NCBI GenBank assembly: GCA_943348955.1
Contig: CALQZE010000026.1
Coordinates: 1 to 6,326 of the forward strand
Source: Candidatus Uhrbacteria bacterium RIFOXYB12_FULL_58_10
Lineage (GTDB): Bacteria; Patescibacteriota; Patescibacteriia; UBA9934; GWF2-40-263
Length of the DNA stretch: 6,326 nt
Reading direction: 5' to 3'
Part shown: piece after piece, positions 5,177 through 6,326 of the stretch
Numbering within the stretch: the first letter of the stretch is position 1
Layout: every line of letters starts with the position of its first letter
The notes under the pieces: model-generated
Database searches by the model: none
Told to the model about the DNA's origin: nothing
What the model saw: the letters and a program-made list of their open reading frames with translations, nothing else
Made by a program: the position numbers and the translations under genes

Positions 5177-5208
5177 AGAGATGAATGTTACAAAAGAAAA
5201 GGGTGTTT

Positions 5209-5934
5209 ATGATGAATATCAAAAACAAAATACAAACCAAGAATGGCGTAATTGTAATTACGCCCGCTGTTCGTAAGCACCTTGAAGCTCATCCGGAAGT
5301 AAATGAATTGATTGAAGAGGCTGCTGCAAAACTGACTCTAACGAATGATAAATATCTCGCTCAATCGGTCGACCTAGATAAAATTATTGGTGAAAGTTCG
5401 TGTGTGTCCCAAACACAAATCGATCTAGATACACCTTGTACATTTGCATTACGTATTGGTCGGTCATATCCGAGTCGTGTTGTCATTGGTGAAAATAAAA
5501 TTCCTTGCACGGAGTTTACTTTCATTGCCAAGCAACTTTCTGTTGGTTGTTTTGAACTTATTTCTGCATGGTGCGGACCACTCGCTCCGAGCGAACCAGG
5601 TGATTGTAAGGTAGACACGGAAGAGTGGAAAAACAGTTTTGAATATTGGTCGACCCACGCACTTGTTTACGATCCTTCCATTATGAACAAAGCATGGATC
5701 GCTACGTGGCGTACTGTATTGTGTCTATACCGATATATAAAATATTTATTTCAAACACTATGTCGAATACGGAGTTACTCATCTATGCGGATAGTGCACT
5801 TCAACGAGCGCTTGGAACCGTGCGCCACATCGACACAAAGGCAAATTTTTTGCTCGGTATATCGTCGATCTTATTTGCTTACACATATTCAAATTTATCA
5901 GGAGGTAAAGTATTTTTACCACTTATTATTTTGA
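5209..5934 (+). CDS. Unknown protein with a disturbed, possibly frameshifted C-terminus
   Basis: The frame is open from ATG 5185, but AAAAGGG (5197-5203) five bases before ATG 5209 favours the later start (241 residues; 5212 is also possible). From 5209 the plausible folded part is about residues 1-155: NGVIVITPAVRKHLEAHPEV, VDLDKIIGESSCV, FALRIGRSYPSRVVIGENKI, FELISAWCGPLAPSEPGD and FEYWSTHALVYDP. The strand-rich pattern ending in FWSxHALV recalls small CPR proteins of unknown function; a nuclease or toxin-like role would be a guess. After about 5707 the residues become irregular (Cys, Tyr, Arg-rich), and the last 175 nt overlap the next gene in another frame, so the true C-terminus is probably near 5710-5740. 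The third frame stops at 5740, just before the next gene, so a single indel near 5700-5738 would give a normal ending. No TM segment is seen in the conserved part. Confidence 0.6.
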   Translation: MMNIKNKIQTKNGVIVITPAVRKHLEAHPEVNELIEEAAAKLTLTNDKYLAQSVDLDKIIGESSCVSQTQIDLDTPCTFALRIGRSYPSRVVIGENKIPCTEFTFIAKQLSVGCFELISAWCGPLAPSEPGDCKVDTEEWKNSFEYWSTHALVYDPSIMNKAWIATWRTVLCLYRYIKYLFQTLCRIRSYSSMRIVHFNERLEPCATSTQRQIFCSVYRRSYLLTHIQIYQEVKYFYHLLF

Positions 5935-6245
5935 ATGTCTCAAGCGGCTTGTCTATATTATTTTCACTGCTTGCCGTTCAACCACCACACTTCATGAGCG
6001 ATAAAGGACAAGAACACGGCATCACGTTTCCTGGACGTATTTCAGGCTTTGCTTCATCTGGGGAATATGCGAAAATATTTATAAAATCTGCAACAAATGA
6101 AAAAAATATGATTGAAGAATATTCAAAAGATATTTTTAATCTATCTCGATTTCACTTTGTTTTAAAATATAAATTCTTTTCGATCTCACGAAGTATCCTC
6201 TTCACGGGGGTTATTGCGAGTATGATTCTGTATTGTGTCATCTAA
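5760..6245 (+). CDS. Three-TM membrane protein resembling PycTM (DUF5706) Pycsar effectors
   Basis: The ATG at 5760 gives a 161-residue protein; the frame is open upstream to 5646, but that extension has no ribosome site and overlaps the previous gene. A cytoplasmic N-terminal helix carries HIDTKANFLLGISS (D25-T26-K27), the hallmark ADTKA/LLGI motif of PycTM proteins. TM1 is about 29-46, TM2 about 51-73 ending in the PP of AVQPPHF, then a charged cytoplasmic stretch (about 78-142, including SSGEYAKIF and LSRFHFVLKYKF), and TM3 is 144-161. In characterised Pycsar systems a PycC cyclase makes cCMP or cUMP upon phage infection and PycTM damages the inner membrane. No cyclase is visible here, so membership of a working system is inference. 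The gene is very AT-rich: 10 G/C in positions 6121-6180, against 33 of 60 at 4441-4500 in the island. Confidence 0.7.
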   Translation: MSNTELLIYADSALQRALGTVRHIDTKANFLLGISSILFAYTYSNLSGGKVFLPLIILNVSSGLSILFSLLAVQPPHFMSDKGQEHGITFPGRISGFASSGEYAKIFIKSATNEKNMIEEYSKDIFNLSRFHFVLKYKFFSISRSILFTGVIASMILYCVI

Positions 6246-6258
6246 AATTACAAGCACT

Positions 6259-6312
6259 AGGTGGAAATAAAAAATCGCCGACTTTCACGTCAGTGATTTT
6301 TTATTTCCACCT
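6259..6312. terminator. Long hairpin terminator, likely bidirectional
   Basis: AGGTGGAAATAAAAAATC (6259-6276) is a perfect 18-nt inverted copy of 6295-6312. The stem extends inward with a G-U pair and one mismatch to GAC (6280-6282) / GTC (6289-6291) and a 6-nt loop. The inner GC-containing stem followed by TTTTTT (6297-6302) fits intrinsic termination 50 nt after the stop codon; the A-run on the 5' arm gives the same on the other strand. The perfect outer arms are longer than most terminators need. Confidence 0.75.
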
Positions 6313-6326
6313 GTTTTATCCGCGTC

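Noticed and set aside
5646..5759. N-terminal extension of the PycTM-like protein from an ATG at 5646
   Set aside because: The extension overlaps the conserved part of the upstream gene, has no ribosome site, and is outside the family's motif region; ATG 5760 gives the expected length.
5185..6245. Complete Pycsar defence operon (cyclase plus effector)
   Set aside because: The upstream protein has no cyclase motifs that I can recognise; only the PycTM-like half is supported.

Overview
The window looks like a chromosomal replication-origin neighbourhood of a Patescibacteria (CPR) bacterium. The evidence is the conserved divergent pair dnaA | rpmH-rnpA-yidD, with DnaA-box-like 9-mers between the two arms. 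Also in favour are core genes lacking recognisable Shine-Dalgarno (SD) sequences, a TrmB-type regulator of a form frequent in these genomes, and small genes of unknown function. TGA acts as a normal stop (rnpA), so a UGA-recoded lineage such as Gracilibacteria is unlikely. The phylum assignment is inference.

Layout: complement(1..840) is the N-terminal 280 residues of DnaA, cut by the window edge. 841..1085 is the candidate oriC/dnaA control region. 1086..1852 holds rpmH, rnpA and yidD, the last two overlapping by 4 nt. yidC, which commonly follows, is absent. Instead three inverted repeats (1854..1938) separate the block from a TrmB-family regulator on the minus strand (1963..2688). 2689..2904 is a divergent promoter region with a good sigma70-type promoter on each strand.

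2905..6245 is an accessory gene train on the plus strand. It contains a 153-aa Cys-rich protein, a 223-aa receiver-like protein with a DnaJ-like CxxCxGxG zinc module inserted near its end, a 98-aa unknown protein abutting a 146-aa receiver-like protein, a protein of unknown function (5209..5934) whose 3' end looks disturbed, and a 161-aa three-TM protein resembling PycTM/DUF5706 Pycsar effectors. A long perfect hairpin closes the train at 6259..6312.

The most notable signal is a ~95-110 nt structured element found three times between these genes (3365..3470, 4196..4305, 5082..5176). Each copy folds into an outer CCATC/GATGG stem enclosing a hairpin, then an invariant GATCAAC/GTTGGTC hairpin. 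Paired positions change together between copies, and an indel falls in a loop where it would break any reading frame. This points to a conserved RNA (or folded single-stranded DNA) element. With the strong SDs and higher GC of the middle genes, the train looks like a modular, probably acquired island with its own regulatory element, not an extension of the origin operon. Its function cannot be read from the sequence alone.
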